A program made the position numbers and the translations under genes. Of a DNA stretch of 25,918 nt, positions 1-9,196 are shown one piece after another (the first letter of the stretch is position 1; each line of letters begins with the position of its first letter). Location of the stretch: assembly GCF_000719475.1 (NCBI RefSeq), contig NZ_JOGO01000078.1, positions 1 through 25,918 of the forward strand. The letters run 5' to 3'. The notes beneath the pieces were generated by a model, which searched no databases, was not told where the DNA came from, and was given only the letters and a program-made list of their open reading frames with translations. This DNA comes from Streptomyces sp. NRRL F-5630. GTDB taxonomy: Bacteria; Actinomycetota; Actinomycetes; Streptomycetales; Streptomycetaceae.

Positions 1-18
1 CCCTACGGCTCCGACTGA
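1..18 (+). CDS. Possible C-terminal tail of a gene entering from the left
   Basis: The first 18 bases can be read as five codons (Pro-Tyr-Gly-Ser-Asp) followed by TGA. This would be the end of a plus-strand gene convergent with the exonuclease gene that ends at 54. Five codons cannot identify a product or prove coding; the position just before a short convergent gap is the only support. Confidence 0.25.
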   Translation, partial: PYGSD

Positions 19-53
19 GCCGCCCCACCCCCACACGCTCCTCGCCCGCCCCC

Positions 54-773
54 TCAAGCAGCCGTCCGCTGACGCGGTATCACCGGCCATGCCCCCTCTA
101 CCACCGCGTCCGGCTTCGTGCGGCGCAGGTACTCCTGGAGACTCGCGGACTGGCGGGCCGCCGCGTCGACCTGGAGGCGGTGGAGGTCGGCGGGGGGCAG
201 GGTGCCGAGGGTGGGGTGGTGGGCGCCGAGGCTGCGGGCGAGGAGCGTGGCCGCGAGGGCGTCGGAGCGGGCGTCGTGGGCTGCGTCGAGGCGGACGCCG
301 TAGTGGGCGCACAGGGCGGCCAGGACGCGGCTGCCCCGGCGGTAGCGGTCGGCGTGCTTGTCGAGGACCAGCGGGTCGATCACCGGGGCCGGTTCCGTGC
401 CGAGCAGTTCGGCGAGTGCGGGCAGGCCGTGGCGGCGGCACTCGCGGTCGAGGAGCGAGAGGTCGTAGCGGGCGTTCATCACCACGAGCGGAGTGCCCGC
501 GCGCAGTCCGGCGGCCAGCGCCTCGGTGATCTCGGCGACCGCGCCCCGGGCGGGGACGCCGTCGGCGCGGGCGCGTGCGGTGGGGATGCCGTGGATCGCG
601 GTGGCCTCGGCGGGGATCTCGACGCCCGGGTCGAGCAGCCACGTACGGGTGTGCGCGACCGCTCCCGAGGCGTCGAGGCGTATCACCGCCGCGGTGACGA
701 TGCGGTCGTGCTCGACGTCGGTGCCCGTGGTCTCCAGGTCGAAACCGGTCAGCGGCCCCTCGTACCAGGTCAT
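54..773 (-). CDS. DEDDh-family 3'-5' exonuclease (DNA polymerase III epsilon-like)
   Basis: This 239-residue protein is a stand-alone 3'-5' exonuclease of the DnaQ/epsilon type, expected to remove nucleotides from DNA or RNA 3' ends using two metal ions. The visible catalytic set is complete. Asp12 and Glu14 lie in FDLETTG (Exo I), Asp104 lies in NARYDLSLLD (Exo II), and His166 and Asp171 lie in HDARSDA (Exo III, DEDDh type). The protein is little more than the nuclease domain, with no polymerase, helicase or BRCT part, so it is probably not the replicative proofreading subunit itself. The ATG at 773 is preceded on the minus strand by GAGGGAGA, a good ribosome site. It lies 120 bases downstream of the HEPN gene on the same strand and may have its own promoter. 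The substrate cannot be deduced. Confidence 0.9.
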   Translation of the reverse strand: MTWYEGPLTGFDLETTGTDVEHDRIVTAAVIRLDASGAVAHTRTWLLDPGVEIPAEATAIHGIPTARARADGVPARGAVAEITEALAAGLRAGTPLVVMNARYDLSLLDRECRRHGLPALAELLGTEPAPVIDPLVLDKHADRYRRGSRVLAALCAHYGVRLDAAHDARSDALAATLLARSLGAHHPTLGTLPPADLHRLQVDAAARQSASLQEYLRRTKPDAVVEGAWPVIPRQRTAA

Positions 774-893
774 ATGTGTCTCCCTCGGCAGGTTCGGCGA
801 CGTGTCCCCCCGTCCGGGCGCCGCGTGGTTCCCACCCTCGCACGCGCCTGTGACAGTGCCCCCGTACCCCGGTTCGCCCTCTCCGACGACCCC

Positions 894-2135
894 TCAGGAC
901 ACCGGCCGGGCGTCCGTCCACGCGGTCTCGAACTCCTCGCGGTACGTCTCGAAGAGACCACCCTCGCCTCCGGCGGCCCCGCGCACGAGGCGCCCGCCGC
1001 CCCGGAGCACCAGGACGGGGGACTCCATGCCCCGTGCCCGGCGCAGGTACGGCTGGACGACGGCGACGCCGTCCGCCGTATCGCCGTCGACGAGGTAGGC
1101 GTTGGAGCGGGGGGTCTCGTCGGTGACCTGTATCTCGAAGGCGCCGGGGTCGCGCAGCCGGGCCCGTACGCGCCGCATGTGGAGGATGTTCATCTCGACG
1201 CTGCGGCTCATCTCGCCGCGTTTGAGGCCGAGTTCGCGTTCGCGGCGCTTGACGGCGCTGCTCGCGGGGTTGAGGAAGAGGAGCCGGGTGCGGCAGCCCT
1301 CCTCGGCGAGGCGGACGAGGCGGCGTCCGGAGAAGTTCTGCACGAGGAGGTTGAGGCCGATGCCCATCGCGTCGAGCCTGCGGGCCCGGGCGAAGAGGTC
1401 CTCGGCGGGGAACTGCCGCAGGAGGCGGACGCGGTCGGCGTGGACGGCGACGACGTCCGCGTACCGGTCGCCGACGAGGTCCTCGACGGCGTCGACGGGG
1501 AGGCGGCGGGAGGAGGGGATGCCGGTCCCGGCCGAGAGCATGTCGAGGAGCCGGCCCGAGGCGCGTTCGGCCTGGGCGAGGACGCTCGGGTTGAGGGCGC
1601 GGTTGCGCGAGACGACGTTGCGCGCGACCTCCAGTTCGTCGAGTGCCAGCTCGACGTCCCTGCGGTCGTCGAAGTACGGCTCGAAGCAGGGCCAGTGGCT
1701 CACCATCAGTTCGCGGAGCTGGGGCAGCGTCAGGAAGCTGAGCACGTTGTCGTCGGCGGGGTCGAGGAGGTAGCCCTTGCGGCGGCTGACCTCGCGCACC
1801 GCGATGGCGCGCTGCACCCACTCCTGCCCGGCGGGCCCGGCGGCGGCCGTGACCCAGTCCTCGCCGTGCACCGGTACGTAGACGGGGCGCAGTACGGCGG
1901 CGACGACGGCGCGCAGCCGTTGTTCGACGAGATTGAGCCACACGTAGACGCGGCCCGCGCGCTGGGCCCTGGTGCGGACCTCTTCCCACTCCTTGGGGCC
2001 CCAGTCCAGCTCGGGGCCTATCTGCGGGGAGACGTCCACGGTGCCCGTGAGCGGGGCCGGCGGGGGCGGGCTGTCCGCCGTGGAGCCCTCCGCGCCGCCG
2101 CCTTCGCCAGGTGGCAGCTCCAGACCTCCCGACAC
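894..2135 (-). CDS. SAV2148-type protein with HEPN-like and PLD-like domains
   Basis: This protein of about 413 residues resembles a conserved Streptomyces family annotated as SAV2148 family HEPN-domain proteins. After a Pro/Gly-rich tail (about residues 1-40), the helical N-terminal half carries an Arg-Asn pair at 172-173 in ARNVVSRN. This resembles the HEPN R-x4-6-H nuclease motif, but the position of the His holds Asn178. The C-terminal half (about 235-395) looks like the PLD-like/DUF5919-type module, with a LLFLNP strand and a D-x-x-x-R-S-N-A-Y-L segment. I chose the GTG at 2135, giving MSGGLELPPG, because AAGGGG lies upstream at a fair distance and, from memory, relatives begin this way; GTGs at 2141 and 2159 are alternatives. 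Such HEPN/PLD combinations are often discussed as RNA-targeting effectors, but no function is shown here. It is divergent from glgX. Confidence 0.75.
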   Translation of the reverse strand: MSGGLELPPGEGGGAEGSTADSPPPPAPLTGTVDVSPQIGPELDWGPKEWEEVRTRAQRAGRVYVWLNLVEQRLRAVVAAVLRPVYVPVHGEDWVTAAAGPAGQEWVQRAIAVREVSRRKGYLLDPADDNVLSFLTLPQLRELMVSHWPCFEPYFDDRRDVELALDELEVARNVVSRNRALNPSVLAQAERASGRLLDMLSAGTGIPSSRRLPVDAVEDLVGDRYADVVAVHADRVRLLRQFPAEDLFARARRLDAMGIGLNLLVQNFSGRRLVRLAEEGCRTRLLFLNPASSAVKRRERELGLKRGEMSRSVEMNILHMRRVRARLRDPGAFEIQVTDETPRSNAYLVDGDTADGVAVVQPYLRRARGMESPVLVLRGGGRLVRGAAGGEGGLFETYREEFETAWTDARPVS

Positions 2136-2632
2136 CCGCACACCGCCCCTTCGTCCCACTTCCGCGACGCTTGTCGCCCCTGTTCAACGATCAAGGAAGA
2201 CTACTCCGGACGGGGGCCCGGGTGCAGCCGGAGGCCATGGCTCCCCTTCCCCTCGCGCGCCCCCCGAAACGGTCCCGGCGCGGGTGCGGACGCGGCGTGG
2301 ACGGGGGGCGGAGGCGGGGTGAGCGGGGCGGGGAGGGCTGGTGGTGATCACCGGGCCGGCGGTGTACAGGCCGGGGCGGGTCCACGCGGTCCGGGGCGGG
2401 GCCGCACCGAATGCGCCATGTTCGCTCGTCAGGCTGAATTTTTTGCGCGGGTCTTGACGCCTTTCCCATGGTCGGGTCACTGCGGCGCCCGCTGTCGCGG
2501 CCCGCCTCCGTTCGTACGTCGGTGTGGTAGCGGCCCCGGCGGGACAGAAGTCCTACGGGAGTGGCCCCTCTTCCGGGAGACTCGGGCCCATGGTGGCCCT
2601 TCCCCCGGGCCGGAAACGGAAGAGTCGAGTTC
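2136..2632. other. Divergent intergenic region, HEPN gene / glgX
   Basis: About 500 bases separate the two divergent starts. The first 100 or so may belong to the HEPN gene leader; a minus-strand TTGATC...TTGAAC stretch near 2178-2195 could be promoter material for it. Near the middle is a run of six T (about 2439-2444), followed by TTGACG at 2454-2459, a possible -35 element for glgX. No convincing -10 hexamer lies 16-19 bases after it. Reading frames through the region are rich in Gly, Arg and Pro and look like high-GC noise, so I see no gene here. Confidence 0.5.
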
Positions 2633-4750
<2,118 letters not shown>

Positions 4751-4766
4751 GGCACGGGCGGAGTAC

Positions 4767-4827
4767 GGGGGCGGGGCGGCGGGGGAACGGGCACGGGGCG
4801 ACCGGTATCGCGCGGCGCCCCGCCCCC
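4767..4827 (+). terminator. Possible GC-rich hairpin after glgX
   Basis: GGGGGCGGGGCG at 4767-4778 is the exact reverse complement of CGCCCCGCCCCC at 4816-4827, giving a 12-bp stem with a 37-base loop that can itself fold. There is no T run. It sits 16 bases after the glgX stop and 144 bases before treY, so it could attenuate or end the glgX transcript. In DNA this GC-rich such complementarity can arise by chance, hence the modest confidence. Confidence 0.35.
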
Positions 4828-4970
4828 TGCCCCGCCGTCCCTGTCAGCCGTCCCGCACCCCACCGCCACGGCCGTCCACCGGGCTCCCGCCCGTTCCGTT
4901 CACCCGTGCGGTTCATCCGTCCGCGCGTCCCCATGACACACTCGCCCGCCACGTGGGTACACAACCCCCC

Positions 4971-7388
4971 ATGACCTCCGACTCGCCCCCCGCCCCCGAA
5001 GCGGTCTTCGCCCCGCCCACCGCGACCTACCGGCTCCAGCTCACGCCCGGCCGCGGCTTCGCGGACGCGGCGGAACTGGTCCCCTACCTCGCCTCGCTCG
5101 GCGTCTCGCACCTGCACCTCTCGCCCGTCCTGGAGGCCGTGCCGGGCTCGGAGCACGGCTACGACGTGACCGACCCGACCCGGGTACGCGAGGAGCTGGG
5201 CGGCCGGGCGGGGCTGCTCGCGCTCGCCGCGACGGCCCGCGAGCACGGGCTCGGTCTCGTGCTCGACCTCGTGCCCAACCACATGGCCGCCTCGCCCCGG
5301 CACACGCGCGCGCTGTGGCACGTCCTGCGCGAGGGGCCGCGGTCGCCGTACGCGCGCTGGTTCGACCTGGACTGGGAGGGCGGCGGCGGACGGCTCCTGC
5401 TCCCGGTCCTCGGCGGCCGGCTCGCGGACGTGCGGGACCAACTGACCGTGGTGGACGGCGAGCTGCGCTACCACGAGCACGCCTTCCCGCTGCGGGAGGG
5501 GACCGAGCACCTGCCGCTCGACGAACTGCTCGACGCGCAGTGGTACCGGCTCGCGTGGTGGCGCCTGGCCCGTACCGAGCTGAACTACCGCCGTTTCTTC
5601 ACCATTTCGGAGCTGATCGGGGTGCGGCAGGAGGACCCGGAGGTCTTCTCCGCCACCCACGGCCTCGTCCTCGATCTCATGGCGGCGGGAGCCGTGCAGG
5701 GCCTGCGCGTCGACCACCCGGACGGGCTCGCCGACCCCGGCGGCTATCTGCGGCTCCTCGGGGAGCGCGCGGCACAGGCCGTGCCCGGCGGGCACTGGAC
5801 CGTCGTCGAGAAGATCCTCGCGGACGGCGAGGCGCTGCCCGAGGGCTGGCCGGTCTCGGGCACCACGGGGTACGACGCGCTGCGCCACATCGACGGCGTG
5901 TTCACCGACCCGGCGGGGCACGGCGAACTCCTCACGCGCTACCGGGCCTTCGCCGCGCCCGCCGAGGCCCGCGGCGGCGACTGGGAGGCGACGGCACGCG
6001 CCGCCGCGTACCGCGTCGTGACGCACGACCTCGCCGCCGAGGTCGAGACGCTCGTGCGGTACGCGGCGCGCATCGCGCGCGAGGACGTCGCGCTGCGGGA
6101 CCACGCGCCGTGGGCGCTGCGCACCGCGCTGCGCGAACTCCTCGTGCGCGTCCCCGTCTACCGCCCCTACCCGGCGCGCGACGCGGGCGCCGCGCCCGAG
6201 GAGGTGCTCTCGGTGCGGGCCGCCGAGGAGGCGTCGGCGGTCTTCGCGGTGCCCGAGGAGGCGGAGACGGTGGCGCTGGTACGGGAGCTGGCGCTCGGCG
6301 GGCGCGGTGACGGTCCCGCGTACGAGGCGTTCCGGGCCCGGTTCGCGCAGACCGCGTCGGCGCTGCGCGCGAAGTCCGTCGAGGACCTGTCCTTCTACCG
6401 GTACGTGCCGCTGCTCTCGGTGAACGAGGTGGGCGGCGACCCGGGCGCGCCCGCGCTCTCGCCGGACGTCTTCCACGCGTACTGCGGGCGCGTGCAGCGC
6501 GACTGGCCGCTGACGGGCACGGTGCTCTCGACGCACGACACGAAGCGCAGCGCGGACGTGCGCGCGGCGCTCGCGGTGCTGAGCGAGGTGCCCGAGCGCT
6601 GGGGGGCGTTCCTCGCGGAGGCCGCCGACGTCTGCCCGGCGCCCGATCCGCATCTCGGCTGGGCGGCCTGGCAGCTCGCCTTCGGATTCGGGACCGCCGA
6701 CGCGGAGCGGCTCGGCGGGGCCCTGCTCAAGCACGTGCGGGAGGCGGGGCTGCGCACGTCGTGGACGGAGCAGGACGGCGCGTACGAGGAGGAGGTGCGG
6801 CGCTTCGTCGCGGCGGGGCCGTGCGGGCCGCTCGGCGGCCGGCTCGCCGAGCTGCGCGCCGAACTCGCCCCGTACATCCGGGCGAACGTCCTCGGCGGCG
6901 CGCTCCTGCACCTGACGATGCCGGGCGTCCCGGACGTCTACCAGGGCACGGAGACGGAGTCGCGGACGCTCGTGGACCCCGACAACAGGCGGACGCCGCC
7001 GGATGTGTGGGAGGCGCTGCGGGCGCTCGACGAGGGCCGCGCGCCGCGCGATCTGCCCGAGGAGAAGCTCGCCCTGACCGCCGCCGCGCTGCGGCTGCGC
7101 CGCGCGCGCCCCGAGTGCTTCGGCGAGGACGCGGCGTACGCGCCGCTGCCCGCGAGCGGTCCCGCGGCGTCCCACTGCCTCGCCTTCGTCCGCTCGGACC
7201 GCGTCCTCACCGCCGTCACGCGGCTCTCGGCGCGGCTCGCGGAGCGGGGTGGCTGGAACGGGACGGTCCTGACACTGCCGCCGGGCCGCTGGCGCGAGGC
7301 GGCCGGGGAACGCTCCTACGAGGGCGGAGTCGCCTGCGCGGAGCTGTTCGCCGGGCGCCCTGTCGCCCTCCTCGTGCGTACCGGCTGA
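4971..7388 (+). CDS. treY: Maltooligosyltrehalose synthase TreY (GH13)
   Basis: This protein of about 805 residues converts the reducing-end alpha-1,4 bond of maltooligosaccharides to alpha,alpha-1,1, making maltooligosyltrehalose that TreZ then cuts to trehalose. The start PPTATYRLQLTPGRGFADA and the pattern SHLHLSPVLEAVPGSEHGYDVTDP (read in pieces at 46-69) are typical of TreY. GH13 region II is LVLDLVPNHMA (97-107), the nucleophile is Asp248 in GLRVDHPDGL, the acid/base is Glu280 in TVVEKIL, and the stabiliser is Asp523 in STHDTKRS. ATG at 4971 fits the family better than GTG at 4953; neither has a clear Shine-Dalgarno, so a leaderless or weakly led message is possible. With glgX upstream, it makes two of the three TreXYZ steps. 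The third, treZ, is not within the window. Confidence 0.95.
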   Translation: MTSDSPPAPEAVFAPPTATYRLQLTPGRGFADAAELVPYLASLGVSHLHLSPVLEAVPGSEHGYDVTDPTRVREELGGRAGLLALAATAREHGLGLVLDLVPNHMAASPRHTRALWHVLREGPRSPYARWFDLDWEGGGGRLLLPVLGGRLADVRDQLTVVDGELRYHEHAFPLREGTEHLPLDELLDAQWYRLAWWRLARTELNYRRFFTISELIGVRQEDPEVFSATHGLVLDLMAAGAVQGLRVDHPDGLADPGGYLRLLGERAAQAVPGGHWTVVEKILADGEALPEGWPVSGTTGYDALRHIDGVFTDPAGHGELLTRYRAFAAPAEARGGDWEATARAAAYRVVTHDLAAEVETLVRYAARIAREDVALRDHAPWALRTALRELLVRVPVYRPYPARDAGAAPEEVLSVRAAEEASAVFAVPEEAETVALVRELALGGRGDGPAYEAFRARFAQTASALRAKSVEDLSFYRYVPLLSVNEVGGDPGAPALSPDVFHAYCGRVQRDWPLTGTVLSTHDTKRSADVRAALAVLSEVPERWGAFLAEAADVCPAPDPHLGWAAWQLAFGFGTADAERLGGALLKHVREAGLRTSWTEQDGAYEEEVRRFVAAGPCGPLGGRLAELRAELAPYIRANVLGGALLHLTMPGVPDVYQGTETESRTLVDPDNRRTPPDVWEALRALDEGRAPRDLPEEKLALTAAALRLRRARPECFGEDAAYAPLPASGPAASHCLAFVRSDRVLTAVTRLSARLAERGGWNGTVLTLPPGRWREAAGERSYEGGVACAELFAGRPVALLVRTG

Positions 7389-7420
7389 CCGTCATTTCCC
7401 GCCAGTCCCGTCCCCTCTCG

Positions 7421-7450
7421 TTGACGCCCCGGGCCGGGACTCCCTACGGT
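7421..7450 (+). promoter_or_regulatory. Sigma-70 (HrdB-like) promoter, orphan
   Basis: TTGACG at 7421-7426 and TACGGT at 7445-7450 are separated by 18 bases and match the Streptomyces HrdB consensus (TTGACn, TAnnnT) well. It fires rightward from 33 bases after the treY stop, but no convincing gene begins within the next 300 bases. It may drive a small RNA, a lost gene, or read into the SWIM operon as a second promoter. Confidence 0.55.
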
Positions 7451-7744
7451 CTGGACCACCGCCGCCCCGGCGACCCGGAACCCCGGTGCCCACACCCCGG
7501 CGCCCCGGCGTCCCGGGGGCGGCGGTACCCGAGTGCCCCGGCGCCTCTCCGCCGTGGCCGCTTGCGGGGGCTGTCCCGGTACGTCTCCTCGGCGCGCGCG
7601 CCCGCTCGGTCGCCGACCTCGCCGAGCCCCGGCGGATGGTCACCCGGGGTGCGTCGGCCGTCATGACGCGGCACCTGGCCGTGGACGAGGCGATCGCGGT
7701 CTTCGGCCTGCTGAGGTGTCCGGCCCGGCGCGCACCTCGGCGGA

Positions 7745-7767
7745 GTGTCAGTGGTGGCTCCTAGCAT
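7745..7767 (+). promoter_or_regulatory. DNA-damage promoter of the PafBC / RecA-NDp type
   Basis: The sequence GTGTCAGTGGT (7745-7755), six bases, then TAGCAT (7762-7767) closely fits the RecA-independent damage promoter known from mycobacteria and other actinobacteria (TTGTCAGTGGC, N6, TAGGGT), which is activated by the WYL-domain regulator PafBC. The -10 hexamer ends seven bases before the ATG at 7775, so transcription would begin at or next to the start codon and give a leaderless message. This placement also argues that the GTG at 7745 is promoter, not start codon. Confidence 0.7.
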
Positions 7768-7774
7768 CTCGGCC

Positions 7775-9196
7775 ATGACGAGAACGGCGCAGACGTACAC
7801 CTATCTCCGGCCCTCCGCCGTGCACCGCGCGGCAGAGGGCCGGAGCATCGGTCTGGAGACCTCCGGCGGTGCCACCCCGGCCGGGCAGGAAGCCCACCCG
7901 CGGTTCTTCAGCGGCTTCCTGACCGACCCCCAGGCCGCTGCCGCGGGACTGCTGTGCGTGGCGGACATAGCCGCCGCCCGCTACTACCAGCCGAAGCTCG
8001 ACCACTGGCGCGACCCGGTCGTCACCGGGAACGGGGACCGGCTGAGGTTCGAGTCGTTCTCCGCTTGTTGCGGGGTGTACGCGCGGCTCGACATGCTGGG
8101 TGCCGCCCTCGACGGCGGCGACATAGGGTACGGCACGACCAACGTCGACGTGAACATCCCGCTGCGGGATGCCCTGATGCGGGTGGGCGCGGGCGATCCG
8201 CTGCGTCTGGAGGTCGGGCCCGACGAGATGACCGTCACCACCTTCGACGGGCCGGTGGTGGAGAAGAAGGTGCCGCTGCCCGAACGCTGGCTGCGCGGCT
8301 TCGCCGAGACCCAGGTGATGGCCTCCGGCTTCGACCTGCGGGCCGAACTCCCCGCAGCCGAGGCCGTGCGTTTCCTCCGCGCGCTGCCCCGCCCCAGCAG
8401 CACCCGCGGCGCCTCCAAGGGAGCGCGCTGGGTCGTCCCGGCGGGCCGCTCGCTGCGCGCCACCACCCGGCCGGTGCCCGGCGCGGTGTGCCTGCCCGGG
8501 CCCGAGCGGCTGACCGCGCTGGCCCGCGTGCTGCGGCACGCGACGGGGCTGCGGATCCACGGCCCGGCCGTCACGGCGGACAGCCGCCCGGTGGCGAGCG
8601 CGTGGGAGATCGGGCTCCCCGGGATGCGGCTGACCCTCACCCTGTCCCCGGACACGACACGGGGCTTCTCCGGCGAGGGCGGCGTCCTCGACGCCCTGGC
8701 GGCGGACGAGTCGGCCGAGGACGCCGACCTGGTGTCCGTGCTGCTCGCCTGGGACCCCGTCGTCGACATCTCCGACCTCGCCGCGCAGTCAGGGCTGACC
8801 CCGCAGCGAGTGCGAGCCGCGCTCACCCGCCTCGGCACGGCCGGGCGTATCGGCTACGACACGGCGGAGGCGGCGTACTTCCACCGGGAGCTGCCGTACG
8901 AGGCCGGACGGGCCGAGCGGGACAACCCCCGGCTGCGCGCGGCCCGTGCCCTCGTCGACGTGGGCGCGGTGCGCCTCGACGGCGAGACGGCCACCGTCAC
9001 CGTCGAGGACCACAGCCACCGGGTACGGTCCGCCGGAGGGCGGCTGACCTGCACCTGCCGCTGGTGGGCCGAATACCGCGGCGGACGCGGCCCGTGCAAG
9101 CACGCCCTCGCCGTCCGTATCGCCCGCCGCGCGGCCGCGCCCCGTACGACCACCGCCCAGGACAAGGCCGACGCCCCGACCGGAGTCACCCGATGA
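7775..9196 (+). CDS. SWIM zinc-finger protein
   Basis: This protein of about 473 residues ends with a SWIM zinc finger: Cys426, Cys428, Cys441 and His443 in the pattern C-x-C-x12-C-x-H. SWIM domains are thought to bind DNA or proteins. The N-terminal half (about 1-190) is a mixed alpha/beta region with conserved-looking FESFSACCGVYARLDMLG. A probable winged-helix segment (about residues 330-370, VDISDLAAQSGLTPQRVRAAL) lies before the finger, adding a second possible nucleic-acid contact. The ATG at 7775 is preferred over GTG 7745, since the latter lies inside a promoter. The stop overlaps the next start as ATGA, so the two products are made together. The family is common in Streptomyces beside DUF6493 or MoxR-VWA partners; its role is unknown. 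A damage-inducible promoter precedes it. Confidence 0.85.
   Translation: MTRTAQTYTYLRPSAVHRAAEGRSIGLETSGGATPAGQEAHPRFFSGFLTDPQAAAAGLLCVADIAAARYYQPKLDHWRDPVVTGNGDRLRFESFSACCGVYARLDMLGAALDGGDIGYGTTNVDVNIPLRDALMRVGAGDPLRLEVGPDEMTVTTFDGPVVEKKVPLPERWLRGFAETQVMASGFDLRAELPAAEAVRFLRALPRPSSTRGASKGARWVVPAGRSLRATTRPVPGAVCLPGPERLTALARVLRHATGLRIHGPAVTADSRPVASAWEIGLPGMRLTLTLSPDTTRGFSGEGGVLDALAADESAEDADLVSVLLAWDPVVDISDLAAQSGLTPQRVRAALTRLGTAGRIGYDTAEAAYFHRELPYEAGRAERDNPRLRAARALVDVGAVRLDGETATVTVEDHSHRVRSAGGRLTCTCRWWAEYRGGRGPCKHALAVRIARRAAAPRTTTAQDKADAPTGVTR

Larger units (their letters stand above)
7389..7774. other. Intergenic region after treY; no convincing gene
   Basis: This 386-base stretch holds a strong-looking promoter at 7421-7450 and, at its right end, the promoter of the SWIM gene. 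An open frame from GTG 7486 to 7764 (92 codons) follows the first promoter. It lacks a ribosome site, starts with a Pro/Gly-rich run and runs into the next promoter. Its middle (about codons 45-75) reads like structured protein, with VMTRHLAVDEAIAVFGLL, and has a faint likeness to ANTAR domains (a conserved pattern of ALMARHG-x-DADEAF type). It could be a decayed remnant, but I do not claim a gene. Confidence 0.4.

Noticed and set aside
7486..7764. A 92-codon frame after a good promoter, with a vague ANTAR-like middle
   Set aside because: No ribosome site, a low-complexity N-terminus and overlap with the SWIM promoter; kept only as a possible remnant, not annotated as a gene.
7745..7774. GTG at 7745 as start of the SWIM gene
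   Set aside because: The GTG is part of a damage-promoter motif and has no ribosome site; ATG 7775 is positioned for leaderless translation.
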